Source: Hydrogenophaga sp.
GTDB taxonomy: Bacteria > Pseudomonadota > Gammaproteobacteria > Burkholderiales > Burkholderiaceae_C
NCBI RefSeq assembly: GCF_030158645.1
Contig: NZ_JAOASO010000159.1
Coordinates: 1-64,000 of the forward strand
DNA length: 64,000 bases
Reading direction: 5' to 3'
In this document: positions 1 through 9,415 of the stretch, one piece after another
Layout: every line of letters begins with the position of its first letter
How positions within the stretch are numbered: the first letter of the stretch is position 1
Position numbers and translations under genes: made by a program
The notes under the pieces: model-generated
The model's input: only the letters and a program-made list of their open reading frames with translations
Databases searched by the model: none
What the model was told of the DNA's origin: nothing

Positions 1-1
1 G

Positions 2-152
2 CTTGCTGCCGCTGTTCTGGGGCATGGGCACCGGCAGCGAGGTGATGCAGCGCATTGCAGCGCCCATGATCGGCGGGATGATCAGCGCGCCGCTGCTGTC
101 TTTGCTGGTGGTGCCGGTGGTCTACCGGTTGATGCGCAGGCCGCAGCGCTGA
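2..152 (+). CDS. C-terminal end of heavy-metal efflux RND transporter permease (CusA/CzcA family), truncated by window start
   Basis: Frame 2 reads [49 protein letters not shown], typical CusA/CzcA C-terminus. Confidence 0.85.
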   Translation, partial: LLPLFWGMGTGSEVMQRIAAPMIGGMISAPLLSLLVVPVVYRLMRRPQR

Positions 153-1212
153 TGAAGGAGCGCACATCTGGACCTGAACCAATGAGAATGCTCTTCATCC
201 ACATGCAGCGGCAGCAGAATTTATCGGTGTCGCCTTCAAGGGTGTAATCACGCGCATCACCTGCGTGATCTCACCATGTTGAAGTGCTCACACCACATTG
301 CGGGGCCACCCATGGCCGGACAATGGAAAGCGATTCACCTGCACTTGCGAAACATTGTGCTGCGACTGACAAATGTCCAACGGTAGCGCGTCGTCGTCTG
401 CAAAAGCGATTTCGTTGAACCGTTCAGGCAACGTCTGGCCCTGCTGTAGCTGAGGCAGCTGAATGTCCGCCTTTCTGGAATACAGGCCAACGACTGCAAT
501 GGGCCCAGCTGACAGTACCTTGAGGCTCGTTCCGTTCCACCGAGGGGGCAGGGGGAAAGGCAGCAAAAGAACCAGACGCAGGCTTGAACGAATCTCGGAT
601 GAAGGCAGTTTCTGCTGTTCCTTTATGGGGACGCGACTGCCCGAGAGTCAGGGGATTGGTCGAGCATCAAATTGCTAACTAGGCCCGATCGGGCAGCTTC
701 GGTCCACTGTTGAGAGAGGAAATGCTTGCCCACCAAATCTCTTATTTCGATCTCAAAGTCAACGAGATGACTTGCCGTCTGTGACGAACTGGGGGCGCGC
801 TGATGGTAGCGCGGACATGCGTCCTCGGTTCAACCCGTTGTTGTGCAACCGATGCCTCAAACCTTACGATGCCGTTCGACCTTAGCAACTTGAAAAAGCA
901 GAGCAGAGTGTCTCCTCCTTCGAGCCCTTTCTTGGCCACGATAAGATATAGTTATTAACACTTATCTCCCCGACAGCTCAGAAGGAGCGAGCGCATTTTT
1001 GTCGCTTCACAACTCTCACCGGGCGACTGCTCACGCTACAGAAAACGTCTGCGCCCCGTTCGCAGAAATTGGTCGATGTGTCTTCGCACGCAATTTCTCT
1101 GCGGGACTTTTGCGGGACTGGGCTCTGAAATACATGTCTAAACAGGGTAGTTTTGGTACAATGAGCGGTCACAGAGCCTATATAAATCAACAACTTACAG
1201 ATGATCTGGTAG

Positions 1213-1257
1213 CTACGAACCAAGGGGTCGTGGGTTCAATTCCTGCCAGCCGCACCA
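1213..1257 (+). tRNA. 3' half of a tRNA (tRNA-Arg(ACG)-like) from anticodon loop to CCA; truncated, likely att-site remnant
   Basis: CTACGAA-CCAAG-GGGTC-GTGGG-TTCAATT-CCTGC-CAGCCGC-A-CCA has exact tRNA spacing; no matching 5' half (expected GCGGCTG...CTTGG) upstream. Confidence 0.7.
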
Positions 1258-1260
1258 AAC

Positions 1261-1296
1261 AAAAAACCCTGTAGCCACAAGCTGCAGGGTTTTTTC
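1261..1296 (+). terminator. Intrinsic terminator downstream of tRNA 3' half
   Basis: CCCTGTAGC-cacaa-GCTGCAGGG followed by TTTTTT. Confidence 0.8.
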
Positions 1297-1341
1297 ATTT
1301 CTGCCCCTGAAAACGCGCAGGCCGCCAGCGAAAGGCTCACC

Positions 1342-1905
1342 ATGAGCAAGGCATTCACCAAAGAATCGGATCAGGACGAAGACGACGAGCTACCCGCACC
1401 GCCGCCGGTGCCGGGAGGGAAGAACTACATCACCCGCACCGGCTACGACCGCCTTCGTGCCGAGCTTTTCACCCTGATCGACGACGAGCGGCCCAAGATC
1501 GTCGAGATCGTGCACTGGGCTGCCAGCAATGGCGACCGGTCGGAAAACGGTGACTACCTCTATGGCAAGAAGCGCCTGCGCGAGATCGACCGGCGCATCC
1601 GCTTTCTCACGCGTCGGCTGGAAATGGCCGAGGTGGTCGATGCCTCGCTGCACCACGGTGGCGACCAGGTGTTTTTTGGCGTGACCGTGACCTACGCCGA
1701 CGACACCGGCCTTGAAACCACCGTCACCATCCTCGGCGTGGACGAAGCCGACAGCTCTCAGGGTCAGATCAGCTGGGTGTCGCCCGTGGCGCGCGCCCTG
1801 CTCAAGGCCAAGGTGGGCGAGGTGGTTCGCCTGGTTGTGCCCGGCGGCGTTCAAGAGCTGGAGGTGCTGTCGGTGAGCTACCCCGCACCCCTGAGCAGCA
1901 CCTGA
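1342..1905 (+). CDS. greB: Transcription elongation factor GreB
   Basis: YITRTGYDRLRAEL..NGDRSENGDYLYGKKRLREIDRRIRFL matches GreB. Confidence 0.93.
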   Translation: MSKAFTKESDQDEDDELPAPPPVPGGKNYITRTGYDRLRAELFTLIDDERPKIVEIVHWAASNGDRSENGDYLYGKKRLREIDRRIRFLTRRLEMAEVVDASLHHGGDQVFFGVTVTYADDTGLETTVTILGVDEADSSQGQISWVSPVARALLKAKVGEVVRLVVPGGVQELEVLSVSYPAPLSST

Positions 1906-4164
1906 TCAGGCTTTGACGGGCTTGAAGCGCTGTGCCTTGATCACCGAGGCGGTGCGCTTGAGGCTGCGCAACACATCGGCCAGGTGCTGGCGGTCTCGCA
2001 CCGAGACCGAGAAGCGGATGTCGGTGGCGGTCTGGGCGGGTTCGTCGCCCATGTCCACGTGCGTGATGTCGGCCTCGGCTGCCGCAATGCTGGAAGCCAC
2101 GCGCGCCAGCACGCCTTTGCCGTTGGTGACAGTCACCACGACCGTGGTCTCGAACGAGCGCACAGGTTCGTCGGCCCATTCCACCTCCAGGAACCGCTCA
2201 CTGTCGCGCAGCAACAGGCGCTTGCCGGTCGGACAGTCTTCGGCGTGCACGACCAAGCCTTCGCCGCGGCCCAGGTAGCCCACGATGCGATCGCCCGGAA
2301 TGGGCTTGCAACAGGGCGCGTACTGCACCGACAGGCCTTCGCTGCCATCGAGCGTGACCACGCCTTGTGAGGCCGATTCGTCTCGGCCACTCGCGTAGCG
2401 CTCGGTGCTGATCAGCAGCGCATCGGGCTTGAGCCCCATTTCAGACAACAGCACCGCCAGTTTCTTGCCCACCATGCTGGCGATGCGTTTGCCCATGCCG
2501 ATGTCCGACAGCAGCTCATCGCGTGTCTTGTTGCCGGTGAACCGCAGCAATTTTTCCCAGGTGCTCTGGTATTCGCCGTCTTCGGCTGGCAGGGCGGAGA
2601 GACCCTCGGAACGAAGCGCCTGGCTCAGCATGCGCTCGCCCAGCTCGTGCGACTTCTCCTGCGCCAGGGTTTTGAGGTGGTGGCGGATCTTGGAACGCGC
2701 CCGCCCGGTCTTCACGAACGAAAGCCAGGCCGGGTTGGGTTCGGCACTCTCGGCCGTGATGACTTCCACCACGTCGCCGTTGGCCAGCTCGGTGCGCAGC
2801 GGGCGCTGCTCGCCATTGATTCGGGCCGAGACCGTGCGGTTGCCCACGTCGCTGTGGATGGCGTAGGCGAAGTCCATCACCGTGGCCCCGCGAGGCAGCG
2901 CCATGATCTTGCTCTTGGGTGTGAACACGTAGACCGCATCGGGGAAGAGGTCGATCTTGATGTGGTCCCAGAACTCGCCGGCGTCGTGCGTTTCCTGCTG
3001 GATGTCGAGCAGCGACTGCAGCCATTGCGTGCCCAGGCGTTGCGACATGTCGCTGCCCGGTTCGCTGGCCTTGTAGAGCCAATGCGCCGCGACACCGGAT
3101 TCGGCCACGACATCCATGGCGTGCGTGCGCAACTGGAATTCGATGTTGGTGCCGAACGGACCGATCAAGGTGGTGTGCAGCGACTGGTAGCCATTGACCT
3201 TGGGAATCGCCACGTAGTCGCGGAACTTGCCGGGCAACGGTTTGTACAACTGGTGCAGCACGCCCAGCCCGGTGTAGCAGTCGGTCAGATCGGGCACGAC
3301 GATGCGAAAGCCGTAGACATCGGTGACCTGCGAGAACGACAGGTGCTTGTTGTCCATCTTGCGGTAGACGGAATACAGCGTCTTCTCGCGGCCCATGATG
3401 CGCACGGTCATGCCCTGCTGTGCGAACACGGCTTCCACTTCTTTTTGCACCCGCGAGATCAGGTCGCGTCGGCGGTTGCGCGACTTGTTGAGCGCCTTGG
3501 ACAGCACCTCGTAGCGCCAGGGATGCAGGAAACGAAATGCCAGGTCCTGCAGCTCACGGTAGGTGAAGTTCAGGCCCAGACGGTGCGCGATCGGAGCGTA
3601 GATTTCCAGCGTTTCGCTGCTGATGCGCTGCCACTTGCTGCGGGGCATGTCGCCCATGGTGCGCATGTTGTGGGTGCGGTCGGCCAGCTTGATCAGGATG
3701 ACCCGCACGTCCTTGGCCATGGCCAGCAGCATCTTGCGAAACGACTCGGCCTGGTTCTGCTCGCGGGTGTCGAACTCCAGCTTCTCCAGCTTGGTCAGAC
3801 CGTCCACCAGATCGGCCACCGGTGCGCCGAAACGCTCCACCAGTTCTTCTTTGGTCACGCCGCAGTCTTCGATGGCGTCGTGCATCAACGCCGACATCAG
3901 CGCCTGTGCATCCAGCTTCCACTCGGCGCACTGGGCCGCCACCGCGATCGGGTGCGTGATGTATGGGTCACCGTTCTTGCGCAGCTGCCCGAGGTGCGCT
4001 TCGTCGGCAAACCGGTAGGCCTGCCGAATGTTCTCGATATCGCCTGCGCTCAGGTAGTCAAGCTTGGCCAAAAGCCCGGCGAAGCTGGCCGCGGCTGCGC
4101 TGGCGGCTGGGTGCGCCTGATCGTCAGAAGACAAAAGTGAGCCGGTCTCGGCTAGGCTGGACAT
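1906..4164 (-). CDS. spoT: Bifunctional (p)ppGpp synthetase/hydrolase (RelA/SpoT family)
   Basis: HD domain (MHDAIEDC), RelA_SpoT domain, TGS (VYVFTPKSKIMALPRGATVMDFAYAIHSDVG) and ACT domain; 752 aa. Confidence 0.95.
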   Translation of the reverse strand: MSSLAETGSLLSSDDQAHPAASAAAASFAGLLAKLDYLSAGDIENIRQAYRFADEAHLGQLRKNGDPYITHPIAVAAQCAEWKLDAQALMSALMHDAIEDCGVTKEELVERFGAPVADLVDGLTKLEKLEFDTREQNQAESFRKMLLAMAKDVRVILIKLADRTHNMRTMGDMPRSKWQRISSETLEIYAPIAHRLGLNFTYRELQDLAFRFLHPWRYEVLSKALNKSRNRRRDLISRVQKEVEAVFAQQGMTVRIMGREKTLYSVYRKMDNKHLSFSQVTDVYGFRIVVPDLTDCYTGLGVLHQLYKPLPGKFRDYVAIPKVNGYQSLHTTLIGPFGTNIEFQLRTHAMDVVAESGVAAHWLYKASEPGSDMSQRLGTQWLQSLLDIQQETHDAGEFWDHIKIDLFPDAVYVFTPKSKIMALPRGATVMDFAYAIHSDVGNRTVSARINGEQRPLRTELANGDVVEVITAESAEPNPAWLSFVKTGRARSKIRHHLKTLAQEKSHELGERMLSQALRSEGLSALPAEDGEYQSTWEKLLRFTGNKTRDELLSDIGMGKRIASMVGKKLAVLLSEMGLKPDALLISTERYASGRDESASQGVVTLDGSEGLSVQYAPCCKPIPGDRIVGYLGRGEGLVVHAEDCPTGKRLLLRDSERFLEVEWADEPVRSFETTVVVTVTNGKGVLARVASSIAAAEADITHVDMGDEPAQTATDIRFSVSVRDRQHLADVLRSLKRTASVIKAQRFKPVKA

Positions 4165-4261
4165 TCGGGTACTTTAGCCTGTGATGGCACATGCCGTGGA
4201 GCGCAAGGCCCACGATGTGCGCTTTGCTGTGTGGGAATGATGACAGGCCGACTCGCAGGCG

Positions 4262-4292
4262 AAAAAAAACACCGCGGTGCGGTGTTTTTTTT
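4262..4292. terminator. Bidirectional intrinsic terminator between rpoZ and spoT
   Basis: AAAAAAAACACCGC-ggt-GCGGTGTTTTTTTT perfect inverted repeat with A/T tracts. Confidence 0.85.
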
Positions 4293-4308
4293 GAGGTCCA
4301 GGCTCGGA

Positions 4309-4512
4309 TCAGAGCGGAACCTTCTTGAGCATTTCCAGGCCAACCTTGCCTTCGGCGATCTCGCGCAGCGCGGTCACGCCGGGCTTGTTCTTGCTTTCGA
4401 TCTTCGGGGCATGACCCTGGCTCAGCATGCGCGCGCGGTACGTGGCAGCCAACACGAGTTGAAAGCGGTTGGGGATTTTTTCCAGACAATCTTCGACGGT
4501 GATGCGTGCCAT
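4309..4512 (-). CDS. rpoZ: DNA-directed RNA polymerase omega subunit
   Basis: [30 protein letters not shown], 67 aa; start trimmed from ORF. Confidence 0.95.
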   Translation of the reverse strand: MARITVEDCLEKIPNRFQLVLAATYRARMLSQGHAPKIESKNKPGVTALREIAEGKVGLEMLKKVPL

Positions 4513-4540
4513 GGGCGGGCTCCAGTAAACGGGCTTGGGG

Positions 4541-5167
4541 TCAGAGGATGTTGAGCGCTTTGAAGGTATCGCCGCGGGCGATACGCTGGGCGGCGAACTT
4601 GAGCCGCTGGGCATGGACGATGGCCTTGAGGTCAAACAGGGCCCGCTCGAACAACTCGTTGATTATAACGAAGTCGAACTCCCGGGCATGGGCCACCTCG
4701 GATGCGGCGTTCTGCAAGCGGAGTTCGATCACCTCGGCGCTGTCTTCTGCCCGGCGCTCCAAGCGCGACCGCAATTCTTCCCAACTGGGCGGCAAGATGA
4801 AAACCAGCACCGCGTTGGGGAAGATGCGCTTGACCTGGATGGCCCCCTGGAAGTCGATCTCCAGCACCACATCCGCGCCCTGCGCCATGCGCTGCTCAAT
4901 GGCCATCTTGGAGGTGCCGTAGCGGTTGCCGTGGACCATCGCCCACTCAAGGAAGGACCCCTGGATGACCATGTGATCGAAGGTTTCCTTGCTCACAAAG
5001 TAGTACTCGCGTCCGTGCAGCTCCTGTCCCCTGGGTGGGCGGGTGGTGTGTGAGACCGACGGCGCGACGCGCGAGTCGAGTTCCATCAAAGCCTTGACCA
5101 GGCTGGACTTGCCGGCCCCGCTGGGGGCTGCGACGACGAACAGGTTTCCGGGATATTCCATGCTCAC
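4541..5167 (-). CDS. gmk: Guanylate kinase
   Basis: [22 protein letters not shown]-loop and guanylate kinase body. Confidence 0.95.
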   Translation of the reverse strand: MSMEYPGNLFVVAAPSGAGKSSLVKALMELDSRVAPSVSHTTRPPRGQELHGREYYFVSKETFDHMVIQGSFLEWAMVHGNRYGTSKMAIEQRMAQGADVVLEIDFQGAIQVKRIFPNAVLVFILPPSWEELRSRLERRAEDSAEVIELRLQNAASEVAHAREFDFVIINELFERALFDLKAIVHAQRLKFAAQRIARGDTFKALNIL

Positions 5168-6096
5168 TCGATGTTTTGTACTTGTTCGCGCATCTGCTCA
5201 ATGAGCACCTTCATGTCCACCGAAATGCGCGTCAGCTCCAGATTGGACGACTTCGAACCAAGGGTGTTGGCCTCGCGGTGCAGTTCCTGGATCAGGAAAT
5301 CCAGCCGCTTGCCCACCTCGGCCCCTTTTTTGATCAGCCGCTCGATTTCGGTGAGGTGCGAGTCCAGTCGCGTCAGTTCTTCGGCCACGTCGATGCGGAT
5401 CGCGAACGCGGTGGCTTCGGTGAGCGCACGGTCGTTGGCCATGTCGGACGTGACCGTGTTGCCCGTGGCCGATGGGCCACCGGCGGCCAGTGCCTCGTTC
5501 CAGCGGTCGATGAAGCGCTGACGCTGCTGGGCGACCAGTTGCGGAATGAGCGGTTGCGCATCCTTGGCCAGTTGACGAAGCTGACCCAGTCGGTCGAGCA
5601 GCATCGCAGCCAGGCGTTTGCCTTCGCGCTCGCGCGCTTCGATGAGGTTGTTGATGGCCGTTTCGGCCAGCGCCTGAAGTCCTTCGTTGAGCTCGCCGGC
5701 ATGGCCCTGCTGGCGCGAGGTGAGGCCCAGCACTTCGGCCACCGACAGCGGCGCTGCGGTGGGGAGCCAGGCGCGCACGTTGTCTTGCAGGCCCACGAGC
5801 TTCTGCAGTTCGAGTGCGCTGGGTGAGCGAGGGCTCGCGTCGCTGCGGCCTTCGATCCACGCGCGAACCTCGACCTTGCCGCGTTTGAGGCGTGCGCCCA
5901 GAAGCTCACGGAGCGCGGGCTCCGAACCCCGAAGGTCGTCCGGCAGCTTGAATGTGAGGTCGAGAAAGCGGCTGTTGACGGATCGAATTTCCAAACCCAG
6001 GCCAGGCTTGGAATCTCGCGCCGGCTCTGCGTTTGGGGCCGTGGACGGGCCACCCAACTGGGCCGTCGCATAGCCGGTCATGCTGTAAACTGCCAT
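5164..6096 (-). CDS. yicC: YicC family protein (endoribonuclease-like)
   Basis: [14 protein letters not shown]-terminus and [21 protein letters not shown]-terminus typical of YicC. Confidence 0.92.
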   Translation of the reverse strand: MAVYSMTGYATAQLGGPSTAPNAEPARDSKPGLGLEIRSVNSRFLDLTFKLPDDLRGSEPALRELLGARLKRGKVEVRAWIEGRSDASPRSPSALELQKLVGLQDNVRAWLPTAAPLSVAEVLGLTSRQQGHAGELNEGLQALAETAINNLIEAREREGKRLAAMLLDRLGQLRQLAKDAQPLIPQLVAQQRQRFIDRWNEALAAGGPSATGNTVTSDMANDRALTEATAFAIRIDVAEELTRLDSHLTEIERLIKKGAEVGKRLDFLIQELHREANTLGSKSSNLELTRISVDMKVLIEQMREQVQNIE

Positions 6097-6156
6097 TGCA
6101 CTTTGCCCGTCTGGTTGAGTGGTCCAAAACGAGGCGTTCCGGAAACCATCCGAATT

Positions 6157-7164
6157 ATGTCAAAGGTCAAACCCGCTCCGCTCCCGCCGGACACCGTGAT
6201 CGGTGGTTACCGCATTGTTCGCAAACTGGCGGCCGGGGGATTCGGTGTTGTTTACCTGGCGGTGGACACCGAAGGCCAGCAGGTCGCCGTCAAGGAATAC
6301 CTGCCTTCATCGCTCGCTTCGCGCGGTCCCGGCGAACTGTTGCCGCAGGTACAGCCCGAAAAACTTTCCCTGTATCGCCTGGGGTTCAAGAGCTTTTTTG
6401 AGGAAGGTCGGGCGCTCGCCCAGATCTCACACGCTTCCGTGGTGAGCGTGCTCAATTTCTTCCGCGAGAACGAGACCGTGTACATGGTCATGAACTTCCT
6501 GGAAGGCGCCTCGCTGCAGGAATTCATCATCACCGCGCGCGAGCAGAAGAAGCAAAAGGTCTTCCGCGAATCGACCATCCGCTCGCTGTACGACGAAGTC
6601 TTTCGCGGATTGCGCATCGTGCACCAGCACAAGATGCTGCACCTGGACATCAAGCCCGCCAACATCTTCGTGACCGACGACAACCGCTCGGTGTTGATCG
6701 ACTTTGGCGCCGCGCGCGAAGTGCTGAGCAAAGAAGGCAATTTCATCCGCCCGATGTACACCCCAGGCTTCGCCGCACCCGAGATGTACCGGCGCGACTC
6801 CAGCATGGGCCCCTGGACGGACATCTACGCCATTGGCGCCTGCATTTACGCGAGCATGCAGGGATATCCCCCGAACGACGCGCCCCAGCGTCTGGAAAAA
6901 GACCGCCTGTCGTTGGCGCTCTCCCGCTTGCGCGGCGTCTACTCCGACAACCTCATCGAGGTGGTCGAATGGTGCATGTCGCTGGATCCTTTGTCGCGTC
7001 CGCAATCGGTGTTTGCGCTGCAGAAAGAGCTCAGTCGCGAAACCGAGCGCAGTTACACCAAGCTCACGGTGGCTGAAAAAATGCGGCTGCAGTTTGACAA
7101 CATCGTGTCGGATAACAAGAAATCCCTGCGCAAATCCACCAACGCCGGCACCAAGTTTCGATGA
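6157..7164 (+). CDS. Serine/threonine protein kinase
   Basis: GGYRIVRKLAAGGFGVVYLAVD, HLDIKPANIFV, IDFGAAR kinase motifs; start trimmed to MSKVKPAP. Confidence 0.92.
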   Translation: MSKVKPAPLPPDTVIGGYRIVRKLAAGGFGVVYLAVDTEGQQVAVKEYLPSSLASRGPGELLPQVQPEKLSLYRLGFKSFFEEGRALAQISHASVVSVLNFFRENETVYMVMNFLEGASLQEFIITAREQKKQKVFRESTIRSLYDEVFRGLRIVHQHKMLHLDIKPANIFVTDDNRSVLIDFGAAREVLSKEGNFIRPMYTPGFAAPEMYRRDSSMGPWTDIYAIGACIYASMQGYPPNDAPQRLEKDRLSLALSRLRGVYSDNLIEVVEWCMSLDPLSRPQSVFALQKELSRETERSYTKLTVAEKMRLQFDNIVSDNKKSLRKSTNAGTKFR

Positions 7165-8060
7165 AATTTTCGGTCTATCAGATCAGCCGCCAAGGTGGGC
7201 GGGAGCGCAATGAAGACCGCATGGGCTATGCCTACACCCGGGAGTCCGGCCTGTTCGTGCTGGCCGACGGTATGGGTGGACACCCTGAAGGCGCCATGGC
7301 CGCGCAGCTGGCCTTGCAAACCTTTTCTGCTTACTTTCAGAAGGCGGCCAATCCCACCGTGCGGGAAGTGCCCGAGTTCCTCTCCAGCGCGCTCATGGCC
7401 GCGCACCACCAGATCATTCGCTACGCCGCCGAGAAAGGCATGCTGGACACGCCCCGCACCACGCTGGTGGCGTCCGTCATGGAGCGGGGTCACGTGTACT
7501 GGGTGCATTGCGGCGACTCGCGCTTGTATGTGGTGCGCAACGGCGAAATGCTGACACGCACACGCGACCACTCCTACATGGAGCAGCAAGCCCATCTGGG
7601 CAGGGCCACCGAACACATCAACCGCAACATCCTGTTCACCTGTCTGGGCTCACCGGCCAAGCCGGTGTTTGACCTGTCGGGCCCGGTGCAACTGATGCGG
7701 GGTGATCGCGTGCTGCTGTGTTCCGACGGCCTGTGGGGCACGGTGGCCGACGAGGAGATCACCGCTGAGTTGTCCAAGCGCCCGCTGGAACAGGCCGTGC
7801 CCGAGCTGGTGGAGCTGGCGCTCAAACGTGGCGGCCCGCGTTGCGACAACGTGACCGTGCTCGCCATGGAGTGGGAGACGGCCGACGAATTCCAGAGCAC
7901 CCGCGTGTCCACCGAGGACATCGAGGACGGTGTGTTCGCCTCCACCATCCAGTCGGGCACACCCGACTCGACCATGGAAGATCTGGACGACGCGGCGATC
8001 GAAAAATCGATTGCCGAGATCAACGAAGCGATTCGCCGCACGGCCGAACGCAACACCTGA
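7161..8060 (+). CDS. PP2C-family serine/threonine phosphatase
   Basis: RNEDRMGY, VLADGMGGHPEG, VHCGDSRLYVV, LLCSDGLWG motifs; ATGA overlap with kinase. Confidence 0.93.
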   Translation: MKFSVYQISRQGGRERNEDRMGYAYTRESGLFVLADGMGGHPEGAMAAQLALQTFSAYFQKAANPTVREVPEFLSSALMAAHHQIIRYAAEKGMLDTPRTTLVASVMERGHVYWVHCGDSRLYVVRNGEMLTRTRDHSYMEQQAHLGRATEHINRNILFTCLGSPAKPVFDLSGPVQLMRGDRVLLCSDGLWGTVADEEITAELSKRPLEQAVPELVELALKRGGPRCDNVTVLAMEWETADEFQSTRVSTEDIEDGVFASTIQSGTPDSTMEDLDDAAIEKSIAEINEAIRRTAERNT

Positions 8061-8069
8061 GGTTTCCCC

Positions 8070-8807
8070 ATGAGCGATGTTTCCCGACCCGGCCAACGGG
8101 CCGTTGATGCCCTGCGCCCTGTGCGCATCACCCGCAGCTACACCATGCACGCCGAGGGCTCGGTGCTGATCGAGTTTGGTCACACCAAGGTGCTGTGCAC
8201 CGCGTCGGTGGAAGAGAAGGTGCCACCGCACAAGCGCGGCAGTGGCGAAGGCTGGGTGACGGCCGAGTACGGCATGCTGCCGCGCGCCACGCACACCCGC
8301 AGCGACCGCGAAGCCGCCAAAGGCAAGCAGAGTGGCCGCACGCAGGAAATCCAGCGCCTGATCGGCCGCTCGCTGCGCGCGGTGTTCGACCTCAAGGCGT
8401 TGGGCGAGCGCACGATTTCGCTGGACTGCGATGTGATCCAGGCCGACGGCGGCACCCGCACCGCGAGCATCACCGGCGCCTTTGTGGCTGCGCACGATGC
8501 GGTGAGCAAGCTGATCGCCGACGGCAAGATCGCAGCGTCGCCCATCAAGGACCACGTGGCCGCGATCTCGGTGGGCATTCTGCAAGGCACGCCGCTGCTC
8601 GACCTGGAGTACGTGGAAGATGCCGCCTGCGACACCGACATGAACGTGGTGATGACCGGCGCCGGCCATTTCGTGGAAGTGCAGGGCACGGCAGAGGGCG
8701 CGGCCTTCACGCGCCGTGAGATGGACGCGCTGCTGGCATTGGCCGAAAAGGGCATTGGCGAACTCGTGACCCTGCAGAAGCAAACGCTGGGTACCAACAA
8801 GGCATGA
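8070..8807 (+). CDS. rph: Ribonuclease PH
   Basis: [44 protein letters not shown]. Confidence 0.96.
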   Translation: MSDVSRPGQRAVDALRPVRITRSYTMHAEGSVLIEFGHTKVLCTASVEEKVPPHKRGSGEGWVTAEYGMLPRATHTRSDREAAKGKQSGRTQEIQRLIGRSLRAVFDLKALGERTISLDCDVIQADGGTRTASITGAFVAAHDAVSKLIADGKIAASPIKDHVAAISVGILQGTPLLDLEYVEDAACDTDMNVVMTGAGHFVEVQGTAEGAAFTRREMDALLALAEKGIGELVTLQKQTLGTNKA

Positions 8808-9415
8808 AACTCGTCCTGGCGTCGAACAACAAGGGCAAGCTGGCCGAGCTGCAGGCCCTCTTTGCGCCGCTGGGCATCGAGCTGGTCCCGCAAGCCGACC
8901 TGAACGTTCCCGAAGCCCCCGAGCCGCATCGCACCTTCGTGGAAAACGCGCTGGCCAAGGCCCGCCACGCCGCGCGGTTGAGCGGCCTGCCGGCGCTGGC
9001 CGACGATGCCGGTTTGTGCGTCGAAGCCTTCGGCGGACTGCCCGGCGTCGACACGGCGTTTTATGCCACGCAGTTTGGCTATGAAAAAAGCGACGACAAC
9101 AACGTGCGCGCCCTGCTCGAACAAATGCAGGGCATTCAGGACCGCCGCGCGGCGCTGGTGAGCACGCTGGTGGCCCTGCGCAGCGCCGACGATCCCGAGC
9201 CGCTGGTGGCGACCGGTCGCGCGCCCGGCCTCATCACGCCGCAGCCCATCGGTGAACAGGGTTTCGGCTTTGACCCGGTCATGTTTCTGCCGGCCTTTGG
9301 CAAAACCTTCGCCGAGTTGCCCACCGAGGTGAAGAACGCCAACAGCCACCGCGGGCGCGCAGCGCAACACATGCTGGAACTGATGCGCGAGCGCTGGTTC
9401 GCGCCGGCACCATGA
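8804..9415 (+). CDS. rdgB: Non-canonical purine NTP pyrophosphatase (RdgB/HAM1)
   Basis: [37 protein letters not shown]. Confidence 0.95.
   Translation: MKLVLASNNKGKLAELQALFAPLGIELVPQADLNVPEAPEPHRTFVENALAKARHAARLSGLPALADDAGLCVEAFGGLPGVDTAFYATQFGYEKSDDNNVRALLEQMQGIQDRRAALVSTLVALRSADDPEPLVATGRAPGLITPQPIGEQGFGFDPVMFLPAFGKTFAELPTEVKNANSHRGRAAQHMLELMRERWFAPAP

Noticed and set aside
999-1274. 91-aa ORF reading through the tRNA half
   Set aside because: Its C-terminus is translated tRNA sequence and the rest lacks coding character; treated as noncoding att region.
2647-4140. 497-aa plus-strand ORF antisense to spoT
   Set aside because: Antisense composition artefact.
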